A stretch of DNA of 64,000 nt from Asanoa hainanensis (GTDB lineage Bacteria; Actinomycetota; Actinomycetes; Mycobacteriales; Micromonosporaceae): assembly GCF_900188485.1 (NCBI RefSeq), contig NZ_FZPH01000004.1, forward strand, positions 473,552 through 537,551. Direction: 5' to 3'. The notes beneath the pieces are model-generated. The model was given only the letters and a program-made list of their open reading frames with translations. It was not told the DNA's origin and did no database searches. A program made the translations under genes and the position numbers. Every line of letters begins with the position of its first letter. The stretch's first letter is position 1. Shown piece after piece: positions 34,747 through 44,031 of the stretch.

Positions 34747-35991
34747 CTACGTCCGCGGCAAGGTGAAGATCGCGAGTTGGCGGCCGTCGGCGCCCCGGCA
34801 GACCAGGGCCGTGTCGCCGACCCGGCAGTCCCGGCTGCCGGCGGGCAGCGTGCCGATCGCCCGCGGCGTCGTGCTGGTGCCGCCGTCGGCCACGGCGACC
34901 CGCTCGTCCGGCAGCAGCCGCAGGACGAGCTCGTCGGCGCTGCCCCGGACGGGCAGCCAGGGCAGCCCGTCGCCGGTCGCGAAGACCTGGCCGCCGCTGT
35001 CGAGGTCGAGGGTCCAGATCCCGTCGGGGGTACGCCCGCAGAGGTCGCCGGCGCAGTCGGCCCACTCGACCTCGTCGGCCCGGTCCGGGCGGCTCCACCG
35101 CAGGTTGACGTCGTCGAGGTCGTAGGCGCTGAGCGCGGAGCGCCGGCCCGGTCGGATGTCCGGGTGGCGGAGCACGAAACCGTGCTCGGTCAGGCGCGGG
35201 TTGTCGGGCGCGTAGTCGGCCGGCGGCAGCGTCCCGGCGCCGCGCAACGCGCCGCTGGCCAGGTCGCGCACCTCGGTGCGCCCCGAGTCCAGCACCAGCA
35301 CGGCCACCGGCGGGTCGCCGCCCAGCACGTGCGCCACGGCGGTCGACGGCACCCGCTGGTGCCAGAGCGAGCGCCCGGTGGCCAGGTCGATCGCGTCGAC
35401 CCGCCCGGAGACCCGCCGGCCCGCCCCGCTCGCGCTGCGGACCTCGTCGACGGCGAGGCCGGCGGCGACGCCCGGCGCGGTCAGCACCGCGTCGGCCCGG
35501 CTCCAGCGCACCGCGCCTGTGCCGGCGTCGACGGCCGTGGTGCCGGTCTGCCGCCGGATCGAGTCGCGGGACGCCACGAGCACCAGGTCGCCGACCCGGG
35601 TGGCGTACTGGGACATCGCCGCGGGCAGCCGCAGCCGCCAGCGTTCGGTGCCGGCGGGCAGGTCGTACCCGCGCAGCTCGGTCAGGACCGCCGCGCCACC
35701 GGAGCCACCACCGGCCGGTGCCGGCGATGGCGCCGGGTCGGCGACCACCAGCAGGTCGCCGGCCACGGAGACGCTCGAACCGGGCTCGACCGGGACGGCC
35801 GCGGTGGGCCGGAACGGCGGGCTGGCGGTGGCGGCGCCGCCGCAGACCAGCACGAGCAGGGCGGCCGCCACGGCCAGCCGCCGGCGCTTGGAGCGCCGGC
35901 GGAGCCGTGCGGTGGGTGCCCGGTCGTCCTCGACCGTGCCGTGGGCGGTGCCGAGGTCGATCACCACCCACTCGCCCGGCCGGTCGGACAT
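34747..35991 (-). CDS. membrane-anchored PQQ-like beta-propeller protein (paralogue)
   Basis: A 414-residue protein, a distant paralogue of the next gene. An N-terminal cytoplasmic part with basic residues (LRRRSKRRR) leads to a transmembrane helix (about 37-55), then a propeller with repeats such as YDLPAGTERWRLR, VDAGTGAVRWSR, IDLATGRSLWHQ and LDLDSGGQVF. The number of Cys pairs (CAGDLC, CRVGDTALVC) hints at disulfides outside the cell. ATG 35991 lies 11 bp after dxs on the same strand. Function unknown. Confidence 0.78.
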   Translation of the reverse strand: MSDRPGEWVVIDLGTAHGTVEDDRAPTARLRRRSKRRRLAVAAALLVLVCGGAATASPPFRPTAAVPVEPGSSVSVAGDLLVVADPAPSPAPAGGGSGGAAVLTELRGYDLPAGTERWRLRLPAAMSQYATRVGDLVLVASRDSIRRQTGTTAVDAGTGAVRWSRADAVLTAPGVAAGLAVDEVRSASGAGRRVSGRVDAIDLATGRSLWHQRVPSTAVAHVLGGDPPVAVLVLDSGRTEVRDLASGALRGAGTLPPADYAPDNPRLTEHGFVLRHPDIRPGRRSALSAYDLDDVNLRWSRPDRADEVEWADCAGDLCGRTPDGIWTLDLDSGGQVFATGDGLPWLPVRGSADELVLRLLPDERVAVADGGTSTTPRAIGTLPAGSRDCRVGDTALVCRGADGRQLAIFTLPRT

Positions 35992-36002
35992 CGCCGTGTT
36001 GC

Positions 36003-37964
36003 CTAGCGGGCGGGGCCGACGTTGTCGCGCGGTGCCGGCGTGGGCGCGTCGAGGCGCTCGGCCGGTGCGGTGTCGTCGAGCCGGGACATCCAGCCGGTGA
36101 CCTCGCGGGCCACGTCCTGCGCGGTCAGGCCGATGTCGCTCAGGATCTGCGCCCGGCTGCCGTGCGGGTGCCACTGCACCGGCACGCCGAGGTCCTTGAG
36201 CGGGACGCGGACGTCGGCGTCGCGCATGGCCTTGGCGATCGCGTCACCGACGCCACCGGTGCGCACGCCGTCTTCGACGGTCACCACGAGCCGGTGTGCG
36301 GCGGCCAGCGTGACGAGCTCGGGCGCCACCGGGCGCACCCAGCGTGGGTCGACCACGGTCACGCCGTAGCCCTGCTCGGCGAGCCGGGTCGCGACCTCGA
36401 CACCGAGGTGGCCGAACGCGCCGACCGCGACGAGCAGCACGTCCTTCTGGCGGTGCTCGGTGAGCACGTCGACCGGGCCGACCTTGCGGACGGCGGGCAG
36501 GTCGGCGGCGACGGAGCCGGTCGGGAACCGCAGGATGGTCGGGCCGTCGTCGACCGCCATCGCCTCGCGGAGCTCGTCGCGCAGCGTGGCGGCGTCGCGG
36601 GGCGCGGCCATCCGCAGCCCGGGGACGACGCCGAAGACCGACATGTCCCAGATGCCGTAGTGGCTCGGGCCGTCGGGGCCGGTGATGCCGGCGCGGTCGA
36701 GCACGAACGTCACCGGGAGCTTGTGCATGGCCACGTCGAGCAGCACCTGGTCGAACGCCCGGTTGAGGAACGTGGCGTAGACCGCGACCACCGGGTGCAG
36801 CCCGCCCATCGCGAGGCCGGCGGCCGAGGTCGCGGCGTGCTGCTCGGCGATGCCGACGTCGTAGACGCGCTCGGGGTGCTTGCGGGCCAGCGCGGAGATG
36901 CCGGTCGGCTCGGCCATCGCGGCGGTGATGCCGACGACGTCGGGCCGCTCGTCGGCGATCGCGACGAGCTCCTCGGCGAACACGTGGGTCCACTTGACGC
37001 TCGGCGCGGCCAGCAGCTTGCCGGTCTCGACGTCGAACGCGCTGCTCGGGCCGTGCAGGTTGTCGGCGTCGTCTTCCTCGGCGGGGCGGTAGCCGTAGCC
37101 CTTGCGGGTCACCGCGTGCACGATGACCGGCCCGCGGAAGCCCTTGGCCCGGCGCAGGGCCGACTCCACGGCACCGATGTCGTGGCCGTCGACCGGCCCG
37201 ACGTACTTGATGCCGAGATCCTCGAACATGGCCTGCGGTGCCACGGCATCCTTGATGCCCTTCTTCACCGCGTGCAAAACCTCGTAGAGCGGCCGCCCGA
37301 CCAGCGGCGTCGAACCCAGCGACTCCTTGACCAGGTCGAGCACCTTCTCGTAGCCCGGGTTGAGCCGGAGCGAGGACAGGTGGTCGGCGAGGCCGCCGAT
37401 CGTGGGCGCGTAGGACCGCTGGTTGTCGTTGACGACGATGACCAGCGGGTTGCGGGCGGTCGCGATGTTGTTGAGCGCCTCCCAGCACATGCCACCGGTC
37501 AGCGCGCCGTCGCCGACCACGGCGACCACGCTGCGGTCCTCACCGCGCAGCGCGAAGGCCTTGGCGACGCCGTCGGCGTAGCTCAGCGCGGTGGACGCGT
37601 GCGAGTTCTCGACCATGTCGTGCTCGCTCTCGGCCCGGCTGGGGTAACCCGAGAGCCCACCGCGCTGGCGGAGCTGGTCGAAGCCCGCCTGGCGGCCGGT
37701 AACGATTTTGTGAACGTAGGACTGGTGGCCCGTGTCGAACAGGAACCTGTCGCGCGGCGAGTCGAACACCCGGTGCATCGCGAGCGTCAGCTCGACGACG
37801 CCCAGGTTGGGACCGAGGTGCCCGCCGGTGCGGGAGACCTTGGCAACGAGGAAGTCACGGATCTCCGCGGAGAGCAGGACAAGCTCCTCGCCGGAGAGCC
37901 GTTTGAGGTCCTGTGGGCCGCGGATCGCGGACAACAGACTGGCCCGACCCTCTTCAACGCTCAT
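36003..37964 (-). CDS. dxs: 1-deoxy-D-xylulose-5-phosphate synthase
   Basis: A 653-residue TPP enzyme, first step of the MEP isoprenoid pathway (pyruvate plus glyceraldehyde 3-phosphate). [30 protein letters not shown] and [16 protein letters not shown] (TPP motif) are in the N-terminal domain; [20 protein letters not shown] and [19 protein letters not shown] in the second; [10 protein letters not shown] in the third. ATG 37964 gives the usual actinobacterial N-terminus ([16 protein letters not shown]). A GTG at 37991 with GGAG 8 bp upstream is a real alternative. It precedes the beta-propeller genes, 11 bp apart. Confidence 0.96.
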   Translation of the reverse strand: MSVEEGRASLLSAIRGPQDLKRLSGEELVLLSAEIRDFLVAKVSRTGGHLGPNLGVVELTLAMHRVFDSPRDRFLFDTGHQSYVHKIVTGRQAGFDQLRQRGGLSGYPSRAESEHDMVENSHASTALSYADGVAKAFALRGEDRSVVAVVGDGALTGGMCWEALNNIATARNPLVIVVNDNQRSYAPTIGGLADHLSSLRLNPGYEKVLDLVKESLGSTPLVGRPLYEVLHAVKKGIKDAVAPQAMFEDLGIKYVGPVDGHDIGAVESALRRAKGFRGPVIVHAVTRKGYGYRPAEEDDADNLHGPSSAFDVETGKLLAAPSVKWTHVFAEELVAIADERPDVVGITAAMAEPTGISALARKHPERVYDVGIAEQHAATSAAGLAMGGLHPVVAVYATFLNRAFDQVLLDVAMHKLPVTFVLDRAGITGPDGPSHYGIWDMSVFGVVPGLRMAAPRDAATLRDELREAMAVDDGPTILRFPTGSVAADLPAVRKVGPVDVLTEHRQKDVLLVAVGAFGHLGVEVATRLAEQGYGVTVVDPRWVRPVAPELVTLAAAHRLVVTVEDGVRTGGVGDAIAKAMRDADVRVPLKDLGVPVQWHPHGSRAQILSDIGLTAQDVAREVTGWMSRLDDTAPAERLDAPTPAPRDNVGPAR

Positions 37965-38086
37965 GACCGGCAAGTGTATCGGGGTACCCACCTGGCGCGC
38001 TCCGATCCGAGATCGTCTTCACCGAATCTCCCTTTCCGCAAGGCATGCGAAGGCGCGGCGATCACCGTGGGTAGCCGAACAACTGC

Positions 38087-39292
38087 TCAGGCGTCGGGTG
38101 TGAACAGTCCGACGCACTCGAGGTGGTGCGTCATCGGAAAGCAGTCGTAGCCGCGCACGGCCGCGAGTCGCCAGCCGTGCTCGCGGAAGGTGCGTACGTC
38201 GCGGGCGAACGCCGCCGGATCGCACGCCACGTAGCCGACCGCGCGGGCGCCCGACCTGGTCAGCGCCTCGATGACCTTGGCACCCGCGCCGGTCCGCGGC
38301 GGGTCGAGCACCACCACGTCGACCGGCCCGGCCACCCGGCGGCGGCTCAGCGCGGTCTCCACCCGGGCCGCCACGACCTCGACCCACGGCAAGTCCGCGA
38401 GGTTGTCCCGCGCCGCCGCGACGCCGTCGGGCGCCGACTCGACCAGCGTCACCCGGCCGCCCGGCCCGACGCGCTCGGCGAGGGCGGCCGCGAACAGCCC
38501 GGCACCGCCGTAGAGGTCCCAGGCGCGCTCGCCCGGGCGCGGGTCGACCAGGTCGAGCGCCGCGCCGACCAGCGTCTCCGGCGCGGCCGGGTGCACCTGC
38601 CAGAACGTCTCCGCGTCGATCGTCCACGTGCGACCGCCGGCGCGCTCGCGGACGGTCGGCCGGTGCTCACCCGGCAGCTCCCAGGCCGTGGCATCGCCTG
38701 TCGAGGTCGCCACCGCCTCCACCGCGTCGGCCGTCGGCCAGGTGCGGTCGAGCACCGGCAGCGCCTGGATGGCGGGGTGGGCGATCAGGCAGCGGTCGAT
38801 CGGCACGACCTCGTGCGAACGGTGCTTGAGCAGCCCGGGCCGGCCTGCGGCGTCGACCGCGTAGCGGACGCGGGTGCGCCAGCCGGTCAGGTCGCCGGGC
38901 AGCGCCGCGACCGTGACCCCGAGCGCGTCGACCTCGTCGGCGGTCAGCTTGCCGAGCCGGGTGAGCTGCTCGCGGAGCACCGCGGTCTTCCAGTCGAGCT
39001 GCGCCGCGGGCGACGCGTGTTGCAGGTCACAGCCACCACAACGGCCCGCACCCGCGTACGGGCAGGGCGGCGCGACGCGATCGGGCGACGCTTCGAGGAT
39101 CTCCACCGCGTCGGCCCGCAGGTATCCACTGTGCACCTCGGTGACCAGGGCGGTGACCCGCTCACCGGGCAGCGCGTGGCGCACGAAGACGACCTGGCCG
39201 TCGAGGCGGGCGACGCAGTGCCCGCCGTGCGCCGGCGGCCCGACGGTGAGGGTGACCAGCTCTTCCTCGGTGACGGCCGGACGGTCGGTCAT
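38087..39292 (-). CDS. TrmA/RumA-family RNA (uracil-5-)-methyltransferase
   Basis: A 401-residue class I RNA methyltransferase. A TRAM domain (~10-65) is followed by a four-cysteine cluster motif CPYAGAGRCGGC that likely binds [4Fe-4S]. The SAM domain has WDLYGGAGLFAAALAERVGP, the DPPRTGAG motif, and the catalytic nucleophile C357 in YVACDPAAFARD. The family makes 5-methyluridine in rRNA or tRNA; which position is modified here cannot be said. It overlaps the KimA gene by 4 bp (same strand), so it is probably co-transcribed. Confidence 0.92.
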   Translation of the reverse strand: MTDRPAVTEEELVTLTVGPPAHGGHCVARLDGQVVFVRHALPGERVTALVTEVHSGYLRADAVEILEASPDRVAPPCPYAGAGRCGGCDLQHASPAAQLDWKTAVLREQLTRLGKLTADEVDALGVTVAALPGDLTGWRTRVRYAVDAAGRPGLLKHRSHEVVPIDRCLIAHPAIQALPVLDRTWPTADAVEAVATSTGDATAWELPGEHRPTVRERAGGRTWTIDAETFWQVHPAAPETLVGAALDLVDPRPGERAWDLYGGAGLFAAALAERVGPGGRVTLVESAPDGVAAARDNLADLPWVEVVAARVETALSRRRVAGPVDVVVLDPPRTGAGAKVIEALTRSGARAVGYVACDPAAFARDVRTFREHGWRLAAVRGYDCFPMTHHLECVGLFTPDA

Positions 39293-41376
39293 GTCCGGTC
39301 ACCCTGCCCGGTCGGTGCCGGCACCTCGCCCTCGTCGGGGCCCGGTGCGGTCGCGCCGGGCAGGCCCGAGGCGTCGAGCTTGACCGAGCCCCGGGTGCGC
39401 GGACCGCGCGCCGGACCCCGGATCAGGGTCGCGTCCAACCGGTCGAGGTCGCGGCCCTGGCTCGACGCGAGCTGCCACGGCACGCTGGTCACCATCACGC
39501 CGGGCTCGAACAGCAGCCGGCCCTTGAGCCGCAGCGCGCTCTGGTTGTGCAGGAAGTTCTCCCACCAGTGGCCGACGACGTATTCCGGGATGAAGACGGT
39601 GACCACGTCGCGCGGCGAGTCGGTGCGCACCCGCTTGACGAAGTCGATGATCGGCCGGGTGATCTCCCGGTAGGGCGAGTCGATGACGGTCAGCGGCACC
39701 GGCACCTGGCGCCGCTCCCACTCGGCCTGCACGGCCCGGGTGTCCTTGTCGTCGACGTTGACGGTCACCGCGGTGATCGTGTCCGGGCGGGTCGCCTGGG
39801 CGTACGCCACCGCCCGGAGGGTCGGCATGTGCACCTTGGAGACCAGCACCACGACATGGTTGCGGGCCGGCAGGATCGGGCGGCCCTCGTCGGGGGCCAG
39901 CTCGCGGGAGACCCGGTCGTAGTGCCGGCGGATGGCCAGCATCACGACGTAGATCACCAGCATCGCGGCGATCGCGATCCAGGCGCCGAGCAGGAACTTG
40001 GTGATCAGGACGATGACCAGGACCGTGCCGGTGAGGAACGCGCCGAAGGTGTTGATCGCGCGGGCGCGGTGCATGCGGCGACGCGCCTCGGGGTCGCGCT
40101 CGCGCGGCAGCAGCCGGTTCCAGTGGCGGATCATGCCGGCCTGGGACAGCGTGAACGAGACGAACACACCGACGATGTAGAGCTGGATCAGTCGGGTGAC
40201 CTCGGCCTGGAAGGCCATGATCAGCACGATGGCGCAGACGGCGAGGAACAGGATGCCGTTGGAGAACGCCAGCCGGTCGCCGCGGGTGTGCAGCTGGCGG
40301 GGCAGGTAGCGGTCCTGGGCCAGGATCGAGCCGAGCACCGGGAACCCGTTGAACGCCGTGTTGGCGGCCAGGAACAGGATCAACGCCGTGGCGCCGGCCA
40401 CCACGTACAGCAGGATCGAGCCGTTGCCGAACACCGTCTCGCCGAGCTGGGTGGTGACCGTCTTCTGCACGTAGTCGCCCGCGCCGCCGATGATCTGCCG
40501 GCCCGGGTCCTCCATGAACTGGAGATGGGTCAGCCGCGACATCGTGACGATGCCGACCAGCATGCCGACCGACACCACGCCGAGCAGCAGCAGCGTCGTG
40601 GCCGCGTTGCGGCTCTTCGGCGGCTTGAACGCGGGCACGCCGTTGGAGATCGCCTCGACGCCGGTCAGGGCCGCGGCGCCGGACGAGAACGTTCTCAGTA
40701 ACAGGAACACCATCGCGAAGCCGGTCACGGAATGCTCGGCGGCGATGTGCAGGTCGGCGCTGGGCGCCCGGAGGTCCTCACCGAGCACGAAGATCCGGAA
40801 GAAGCCGGTCAGCAGCATGCCGACAATGACGATCATGAAGCCGTACGTCGGGATGGCGAAGGCCGTGCCGGACTCCCGCAGGCCGCGCAGGTTCATCGCG
40901 GTCAGCACGATCACCGCGCCGACCGCCACCGGGATCTTGTGGGTGGCGACCCAGGGCACCACGGAGCCGAGGTTGGCCACGCCGGAGGAGACCGAGACCG
41001 CGACGGTCAGCACGTAGTCGACCAGCAGCGCGCTGGCCACCCCGATGCCGAACTTGGGGCCGAGGTTGACGGTGGCCACCTCGTAGTCGCCGCCGCCGGA
41101 CGGGTACGCGTGCACGTTCTGCCGGTAGCTCGCGACCACGGTGAGCATCACGACGACCACGGCGAGTGCGACCCACGGCGAGAACACGTAGGCCGAGGCG
41201 CCGGCGATCGACAGCGTCAGCAGGATCTCGTCGGGCGCGTACGCGACGCTGGAGAGCGCGTCGGAGGCGAACACCGGCAGGGCGATCCGCTTGGGCAGCA
41301 GCGTGTGCTGCAGCCGGTCGGACCGGAACGGTCGACCGAGCAGCAGTCGCTTCATCACCGAGGCGGGGCGGGCCAC
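39289..41376 (-). CDS. kimA: KimA-type APC superfamily potassium importer
   Basis: A 695-residue membrane protein of about 12 transmembrane segments. The N-terminus LLLGRPFRSDRLQHTLLPKR and IALPVFASDALSSVAYAP is the KimA signature, close to the start of the Bacillus subtilis K+ importer KimA (YdaO). YPSGGGDYEVATVNLGPKFG, FRTFSSGAAALTGVEAISNG (partly as seen) and AFKPPKSRNA are further family blocks. A C-terminal cytoplasmic domain (about 530-640) follows the transmembrane part. B. subtilis KimA is a K+:H+ symporter controlled by c-di-AMP. It is divergent from two TrkA-type genes, which supports a role in K+ uptake. Confidence 0.88.
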   Translation of the reverse strand: MARPASVMKRLLLGRPFRSDRLQHTLLPKRIALPVFASDALSSVAYAPDEILLTLSIAGASAYVFSPWVALAVVVVMLTVVASYRQNVHAYPSGGGDYEVATVNLGPKFGIGVASALLVDYVLTVAVSVSSGVANLGSVVPWVATHKIPVAVGAVIVLTAMNLRGLRESGTAFAIPTYGFMIVIVGMLLTGFFRIFVLGEDLRAPSADLHIAAEHSVTGFAMVFLLLRTFSSGAAALTGVEAISNGVPAFKPPKSRNAATTLLLLGVVSVGMLVGIVTMSRLTHLQFMEDPGRQIIGGAGDYVQKTVTTQLGETVFGNGSILLYVVAGATALILFLAANTAFNGFPVLGSILAQDRYLPRQLHTRGDRLAFSNGILFLAVCAIVLIMAFQAEVTRLIQLYIVGVFVSFTLSQAGMIRHWNRLLPRERDPEARRRMHRARAINTFGAFLTGTVLVIVLITKFLLGAWIAIAAMLVIYVVMLAIRRHYDRVSRELAPDEGRPILPARNHVVVLVSKVHMPTLRAVAYAQATRPDTITAVTVNVDDKDTRAVQAEWERRQVPVPLTVIDSPYREITRPIIDFVKRVRTDSPRDVVTVFIPEYVVGHWWENFLHNQSALRLKGRLLFEPGVMVTSVPWQLASSQGRDLDRLDATLIRGPARGPRTRGSVKLDASGLPGATAPGPDEGEVPAPTGQGDRT

Positions 41377-41493
41377 AACGGGTAAGGGTACGGCGGGCTG
41401 ATCAGCCGCGTCGTCCGGTAGGCAGACACCGGCGACCCACCCCCAGGGGGTACGGTCAATCGGCAGCGATCCGCCGTGGAAGGGGTGTCACCG

Positions 41494-42159
41494 GTGCACG
41501 TCGTGATCATGGGATGTGGTCGCGTCGGCTCGACGCTCGCGCACACTCTCGAGGACCGCGGGCACTCTGTTGCCGTCATCGACCAGAACCCGGACGCGTT
41601 CCGCCGGCTCGGCCCCGAGTTCGGCGGCGTCATCGTCGCCGGCGTGGGCTTCGACCGCGACGTCCTCCGGGAGGCCGGCATCGAGCGGGCCGACGCCTTC
41701 GCGGCGGTCTCCAGCGGCGACAACTCCAACATCATCTCGGCCCGGCTGGCCCGCGAGACGTTCGGCGTGTCCCGGGTCGCGGCCCGGATCTACGACCAGA
41801 AGCGCGCCGAGGTGTACGAGCGACTCGGCATCCCGACGGTGGCCACGGTGCGCTGGACCGCCGACCGGATGATCCGCCACCTGGTCCCCGAGGGGCACGC
41901 CGAGATCTTCCGTGACCCCACCAGCACCGTCTCGATCATCGAGGTGCCGGTGCACAAGGACTGGATCGGCCGCCTGCTGCGCTCCCTGGAGGACGCGGTC
42001 GGCGCCCGCACCGGCTATCTCATGCGGTTCGGCATCGGCACGCTGCCCACCGCCTCGACCGTGATCCAAGAGGGTGACCAGCTGTTCATGCTGGTCACCG
42101 ACGACATCTCCACATCGGTGACCGAGGTCGCCGGTGCCGCGCCGGAAGGGGGGCACTGA
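41494..42159 (+). CDS. ceoB: TrkA-type K+ transport regulatory protein (first of pair)
   Basis: A 221-residue RCK protein. The N-terminal Rossmann fold binds NAD(H) (VIMGCGRVGSTLAH), and the C-terminal RCK_C domain begins at about 140 (STVSIIEVPVHKDWIGRLL). Mycobacterial homologues CeoB and CeoC form the same two-gene pair. GTG 41494 is chosen because GGAAGGGG lies 7 bp upstream; a GTG at 41476 is the alternative. It is divergent from the KimA gene and precedes the second TrkA gene by 2 bp, so it probably serves the K+ uptake unit. Confidence 0.9.
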   Translation: MHVVIMGCGRVGSTLAHTLEDRGHSVAVIDQNPDAFRRLGPEFGGVIVAGVGFDRDVLREAGIERADAFAAVSSGDNSNIISARLARETFGVSRVAARIYDQKRAEVYERLGIPTVATVRWTADRMIRHLVPEGHAEIFRDPTSTVSIIEVPVHKDWIGRLLRSLEDAVGARTGYLMRFGIGTLPTASTVIQEGDQLFMLVTDDISTSVTEVAGAAPEGGH

Positions 42160-42161
42160 CC

Positions 42162-42848
42162 ATGCGGGTCGCCATCGCCGGGGCGGGCAACGTGGGCCGC
42201 TCGATCGCCGCGGAGCTCGTCGGCAACGGCCACGAGGTGATGCTCATCGAGCGTTCGCCGAAGATGCTGCGCCCGGACCGCGTGCCGGCCGCGGAATGGA
42301 TCCTGGCCGACGCCTGCGAGCTCGCCAGCCTGGAGGAGTCCAACGTCGCGAGCTGCGACGTGGTGGTCGCCGCCACTGGCGACGACAAGGTCAACCTGGT
42401 CGTCTCGCTGCTGGCCAAGACCGAGTTCGCGGTGCCGCGGGTGGTCGCCCGGGTCAACCGCGCCGAGAACGAGTGGCTCTTCACCGAGCAGTGGGGCGTC
42501 GACGTCTCGGTCAGCAAGCCCCGGCTGATGGCCGCGCTGGTCGAGGAGGCGGTCACGGTCGGCGACCTGGTCCGGCTGATGACGTTCCGGCAGGGCGAGG
42601 CCAACCTGGTCGAGATCACGCTGCCGCCGACCGCACCCTACGTCGGCCTGCCGGTGCGCAACGTGCCGCTCCCCCGCGACTCGGCGCTGGTGGCCATCCT
42701 GCGGGGCCGCCGGGTGCTCGTGCCGACCCCGGACGACCCGCTGGAGGCCGGCGACGAGCTCATCTTCGTCTGCACGGCCGAGGTGGAAGACGCGGTGCGC
42801 GCGGTCATCCTGGGCCCGGACGCGGCCGAGCGCCGGGCGCTGCGCTAG
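42162..42848 (+). CDS. ceoC: TrkA-type K+ transport regulatory protein (second of pair)
   Basis: A 228-residue RCK protein, paralogous to its neighbour. IAGAGNVGRSIAAEL is the nucleotide-binding motif, CDVVVAATGDDKVNLVVSLL the second Rossmann part, and the RCK_C domain starts near 140 (NLVEITLPPTAPYVGLPV). It begins 2 bp after the first TrkA gene. Two linked TrkA subunits with a KimA-type transporter across the divergent promoter indicate one K+ homeostasis module. Its 3' end overlaps the convergent DUF3159 gene by 4 bp. Confidence 0.9.
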   Translation: MRVAIAGAGNVGRSIAAELVGNGHEVMLIERSPKMLRPDRVPAAEWILADACELASLEESNVASCDVVVAATGDDKVNLVVSLLAKTEFAVPRVVARVNRAENEWLFTEQWGVDVSVSKPRLMAALVEEAVTVGDLVRLMTFRQGEANLVEITLPPTAPYVGLPVRNVPLPRDSALVAILRGRRVLVPTPDDPLEAGDELIFVCTAEVEDAVRAVILGPDAAERRALR

Positions 42849-43531
42849 GCGTTGGCGTTCTCGACGGCCGGCGGGCGGTCGCGGGTGACCCGGCGGACCA
42901 CCGCGACGGTGAACAGCGCCAGCAGCACGTACGGCGGCGTGCCGAGCACCAGCCGGGCGACGCCGAGCAGGTCGTCCTGCTTGTCCCAGTAGAGCCAGGC
43001 CTGCGCGCTCACCTTGAGGATCCAGACCACGGCCCAGACCACCGTCAGCCAGATGAACGTGCGCATCAGCCGGCGGTCTTCGCGCCACTCCGCCTTGCCC
43101 CCAGCCATGATCACCGACCAGCCCCAGCCGACCAGCGGCTGCCGGACCGCGGCCGAGATCAGCAGCGCGGCGGCGAAGATGTAGCTCTGGATGATGCCGG
43201 GCAGGTAGAAGTCGCGGGCCTCGCCGGTGCGCCAGGCGATCAGCGCGCCGAGGCCGATGCCGAACAGGCCGTTGACCGCGTGCCGGACCGGGCGGCGCTG
43301 GGCCAGCCGGATGCCGCCGATCACCAGGGCGACGCCGACCGAGGCGATCAGCGCGGGGTTGAGCTCCCAGACGATGTTGACGACGACGAAGACGACCACC
43401 GGGATGCTGGACTCGACCAGCCCCCGCCAGCCGCCGAGCTGCTGCGACACCATCTCCCCGAAGGGAGGCAGCGGCTCCTCGCCGTCGGGGTCGCGGGTGG
43501 ACTCGTCGGCGGCGCGCTGCGAAGAGGTCAT
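42845..43531 (-). CDS. DUF3159 family integral membrane protein
   Basis: A 228-residue protein with about six transmembrane segments. PPFGEMVSQQLGGWRGLVES at the start, VFVVVNIVWELNPALIASVG and AVNGLFGIGLGALIAWRTGE are conserved in DUF3159. The function is unknown, but the gene lies in the conserved actinobacterial block with OB-fold, DUF3710 and dut. It overlaps the upstream OB-fold gene by 4 bp (ATGA). Confidence 0.92.
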   Translation of the reverse strand: MTSSQRAADESTRDPDGEEPLPPFGEMVSQQLGGWRGLVESSIPVVVFVVVNIVWELNPALIASVGVALVIGGIRLAQRRPVRHAVNGLFGIGLGALIAWRTGEARDFYLPGIIQSYIFAAALLISAAVRQPLVGWGWSVIMAGGKAEWREDRRLMRTFIWLTVVWAVVWILKVSAQAWLYWDKQDDLLGVARLVLGTPPYVLLALFTVAVVRRVTRDRPPAVENANA

Positions 43532-43908
43532 CTGGTGGCTTCCAGCTCGTAGTGCGGGTTGTAGATGACTTTACGGTCATCCCGCACCGCGACGCGACCA
43601 CGCGCGGTGAGTTGTCGCCCGGGCTCGATCCCGGCGATGTGCCGGCGACCCAGCCACACCAGCGTCACCACGTCGCTGCCGTCGTAGAGGTCGGCCTCGA
43701 GCGTGGGGAGGTTGGTGCGTGGGGTGTAGACGACGGTCTTGAGGCGCCCGGTGAGCGTCACGAGCTGGCCCCGCATGCACAGCCCGGCCGGCATGCAGCC
43801 GGACTTCGCGCTCTCCCGCTGCAGGCTCTCGGCCTCCAGGGTCTCCTCGTCAGCCGTCAATCGGGCGAGGAAGCGCCGCAACGACGTGCGGCTCTGGTCG
43901 ATTGCCAT
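43528..43908 (-). CDS. OB-fold nucleic-acid-binding domain protein
   Basis: A 126-residue soluble protein. Residues ~50-120 form an OB-fold (GQLVTLTGRLKTVVYTPRTN, then TLEADLYDGSDVVTLVWLGR, then GRVAVRDDRKVIYNPHYEL). The N-terminal 45 residues have two cysteines (SGCMPAGLCM) and are helical. ATG 43908 begins the conserved MAIDQSRTSLRRFLARL shown in part. It overlaps the DUF3159 gene by 4 bp and belongs to the same operon. The nucleic-acid target is unknown. Confidence 0.9.
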   Translation of the reverse strand: MAIDQSRTSLRRFLARLTADEETLEAESLQRESAKSGCMPAGLCMRGQLVTLTGRLKTVVYTPRTNLPTLEADLYDGSDVVTLVWLGRRHIAGIEPGRQLTARGRVAVRDDRKVIYNPHYELEATR

Positions 43909-44031
43909 GACCTTCGGCTTCCGCTCTCTCGACGCCCCGGCCGGGCGCACGCCCCTTTCAGCGTACGCGTGACGGCGGTCACCCACCTCCCCACGCCGGC
44001 CGGGCCGGCGCGGAGAGCGGCGTCGATGCGA

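Noticed and set aside
37965-37991. Upstream GTG start for dxs as the definite start
   Set aside because: GGAG lies 8 bp before GTG 37991, so it is possible, but the conserved family N-terminus begins at ATG 37964; I kept the shorter form and listed the other.
41377-41493. c-di-AMP (ydaO-type) riboswitch upstream of kimA
   Set aside because: The divergent gap is only 117 bp and I see none of the riboswitch's conserved loops.
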